Shown here: one piece after another, positions 61,689 through 64,000 of the stretch | Numbering within the stretch: the stretch's first letter is position 1 | Layout: each line of letters starts with the position of its first letter | DNA from: Prinia subflava | Lineage: Eukaryota; Chordata; Aves; Passeriformes; Cisticolidae | Length of the DNA: 64,000 nt | Reading direction: 5' to 3' | Assembly (NCBI RefSeq): GCF_021018805.1 | Contig: NC_086257.1 | Coordinates: forward strand, 14,938,693 to 15,002,692 | Position numbers and translations under genes: made by a program | The notes under the pieces: model-generated | The model's input: the letters and a program-made list of their open reading frames with translations, nothing else | What the model was told of the DNA's origin: nothing | Databases searched by the model: none

Positions 61689-61991
61689 GTATCCCCACCC
61701 TGCTGCTGTCTCTCTGACCTGGTGGTGAAGAATTTGGGTGGCACCATCCCCACCGTGAGGTTGGCAGTCCCTGTGTGAGGGTGTCTCTACCTCGAAGGAG
61801 CTGTGGCCATGGGTGGGAGCAGAGCCTAGCCTGAGCCCTGAGCCTGCAGCAGCTCAGCCAGGGAAAGGAGTGGGCAAAGCAAGGAGATGGAGTTTGCACT
61901 GAGCCCTGCTCATCCGTCCTGCCTACGCCTGGGCAGAGACACCCTGAACACTCACAGGCAGCTGAACATCTTCCCATGAAAAATTGTCATT

Positions 61992-62018
61992 AAAAAAAAA
62001 AAAAAAAAAAAAAAAAAG
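61992..62018 (+). repeat. Poly(A) tract, 27 nt
   Basis: An uninterrupted run of 27 A, 300 bp right of the LTR. No retrocopied gene is recognised upstream of it. Confidence 0.95.
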
Positions 62019-64000
62019 TTGTTTCCTCCTGTCCACACCCTTGCCCAGCCTGAGGGAAAAAAAGAACAAAACAGCTGGCAGTGAGATAAAAATGGGCTAG
62101 TCCTGCTTTGGGGAAGAACTATATTAAAAGAGGAAAGAAATATGTTTGTCTTTTGTTTCCACAACTGCACATTATGTCCACACCCCACTGTAAGAGCCAC
62201 CTTTTCCTGGGGAAAGTGTTCCTGCTTGTCTGTGCATTGGGGTATGACCCTGGCCAGGTTCCAAGACACTCTTGTGCTCTTCCCCACGTGTACACGGCCC
62301 CACACGCGTGTACTTCTCCCACCACCCCATTTCCACTCCAGCCCCCTGATGGATGCCTTGGTGTCAGTGACTGCACCAGAACCAACGGGGTGCAGCCATG
62401 CACGGCCAGATCCTGCACTGCTGCACCCCAAGCACAGCCCTGCCTGCACTTTGGGCCTGGGGCTCCACATGGACAGGTCCAGTAGATGTCACTGAGAGCA
62501 ACACACCTCCCCAGTATCCTCTGGAAGCACAGTGTAGCATGTGTGGGCCACCTGACCATCCCCCCAGTGGAAACTGCTGTCTCCACAGGTCTAGAGGATA
62601 CCATGACCAGCCCAAAAGTGCTTTTATCTTGTTTTAAACACATGGTGAAAGCTGGCACTGAGTTTGTTTCCTTCTCATTTAGCAAAACTTTTGTTATGCA
62701 GAAAAAAAAAATCATAAATGTCATCACGTCCCAACCTCCTGGCCAGCATCCAACCCCACCAAAAACAAGTGCAGCACACTAGAGAGAAATCAAAACAGGT
62801 GACTCAAAGAGCTGTCTGGCCATCCTCACCTTGTTTGTGGTTGAAAGCACCCCTGAACTGCAGGGGAGAGGGTCCAGCTGCAGTGCAGCCAGGCAGCAGC
62901 ATGCAGGGCTGTGGAGGCAGGCACAAGGGCAGGAGCCTGCAGTGTGTGCCCTGGTGGGAGCAAACAGAGCAGCCTGGTGAGAGGACACACTTGGCAAAGG
63001 GGCAAGTCAGCTAATGGTTGTTACCAGGGATGATCTGGATAATGAGAATGGCAATTCTAGTAGGTATTTCCTGAAGCTGAGCAGGGCAGGGCAGGGGGAA
63101 TTAATATGAGCTCAGTTTAGCTTCTGCTCCTCCTTTATTTGTAATGAGATTAGCAGCAGAGATGGCAGGGCACCCTCGATGGGGTGAGCTGATAAGCACC
63201 TCCTGCCCAGCCTTGCCTGCGAGCCCAATAGCTGAGCCACGGGGGGAAAACCACCAGGAAAAACCACCCTTCCATCACACTGGGCTTTTGGCAACAGTGC
63301 TAAACTCAGAGGTAAAATGTAGCATCGGACTGGCCAGCCTGATGCTGGCAGTCTAGAAGTGGTGCTGATCTCCCAGCACAGCCCAGTGTCACATCCCCTC
63401 CTTGCAGTGCTCCTGCACCTGATGTCAGCTGAAAGCATCAGGTTAAATGCTTGTCCCCACCTTCCTGAGGAGATAAGAGGCCACCACCTGGCCACCAGTG
63501 TGCCTCGGGCAGCCCCAGTGCAAGGAACGAGAGTGGCTGATTTGACTGTGTTGTGGCAGAAGCTGTGAAGAAGTGTGACTGCCCTGCACAGCATCTCCCA
63601 GCTGCTCACCCTGCTGTAACTGTGGCTAAGGTGGAGAAGAAAGTGTCAGGATTGCCCCCCTCAGAGAGGAGAACGTGGATCTCCTGACAAATATTGAAAA
63701 AATCTTCATAGCACCCATGACAAAGCCAGTTCATGGCAAACCCAGAGCCACCTCTGAGTGTAAATAGCCCTAAGCAGGGGAATTTTGTCTGTAAAACCAC
63801 TGAACCCCCCTGCACATGTATTTTAAAGACTCTCATTAGTCTTTAAAATACAACCAAACGTTTACACAGGGGCCAAGTGTATCTATCCATTCAGGGCAGA
63901 AGCTCCAGCTGCTGTGGGGCACCTTGGCATCCAGCTTACCCTTGCAGGGCTCCCTGCCACCACTGGGCATGTTTGAGCTGATGGCTGAGCCTGACGTCCC
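62019..64000. other. Intergenic DNA to the end of the window
   Basis: No coding exon or known repeat is recognised on either strand. In mammals CLDN1 and CLDN16 lie beyond P3H2, but no claudin-like sequence is present here, so any such neighbour must lie outside the window. Confidence 0.7.

Noticed and set aside
1..64000. CRISPR arrays, operons, phage or bacterial defence systems
   Set aside because: The window is spliced vertebrate nuclear DNA. There are no regularly spaced repeats with unique spacers and no compact bacterial-style genes.
62019..64000. A neighbouring claudin gene, as expected from mammalian gene order
   Set aside because: No claudin signature residues or transmembrane-coding exon were found on either strand.

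Overview
This window looks like nuclear DNA of a bird, probably a songbird. It holds one recognisable protein-coding gene, read on the + strand and complete from first exon to stop codon. I assign it to prolyl 3-hydroxylase 2 (P3H2, also called LEPREL1). The bird assignment rests on the AT-rich introns around a very GC-rich first exon, the small 3' introns, the scarcity of repeats, and a CR1 LINE tail at about 24,675 of the form I associate with passerines. It is inference.

Layout. Positions 1-1,100 are a CpG island with promoter, 5' leader (three 35-bp repeats and a short upstream ORF) and exon 1. Intron 1 (1,040-44,367) is 43 kb and contains no gene I can recognise. It does hold a CR1 tail, MIR-like relics, two strong DNA hairpins and a CpG-dense patch at 23.63-24.32 kb. 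Exons 2-15 are packed into 44,368-59,456. All 14 introns have GT...AG ends and the phases agree throughout. The joined reading frame is 2,103 nt including the stop and encodes 700 residues, close to the roughly 708 of human P3H2 as I remember it. A 3' UTR with several poly(A) signals follows. A solo LTR on the - strand lies at 61,243-61,688. I see no further gene up to 64,000.

The protein has a signal peptide, four TPR-like helical repeats interleaved with four CxxxC motifs, a variable linker, and a C-terminal Fe(II)/2-oxoglutarate dioxygenase domain (H572, D574, H644, R654). It ends in KDEL. This describes an ER-lumen enzyme that 3-hydroxylates proline in collagen chains.

I found no CRISPR, operon, phage or other unusual system. 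The items most worth checking are the two intronic hairpins, the internal CpG patch as a possible second promoter, a readable intron-14 tail that would replace KDEL, and a direct repeat pair bracketing the catalytic exons.
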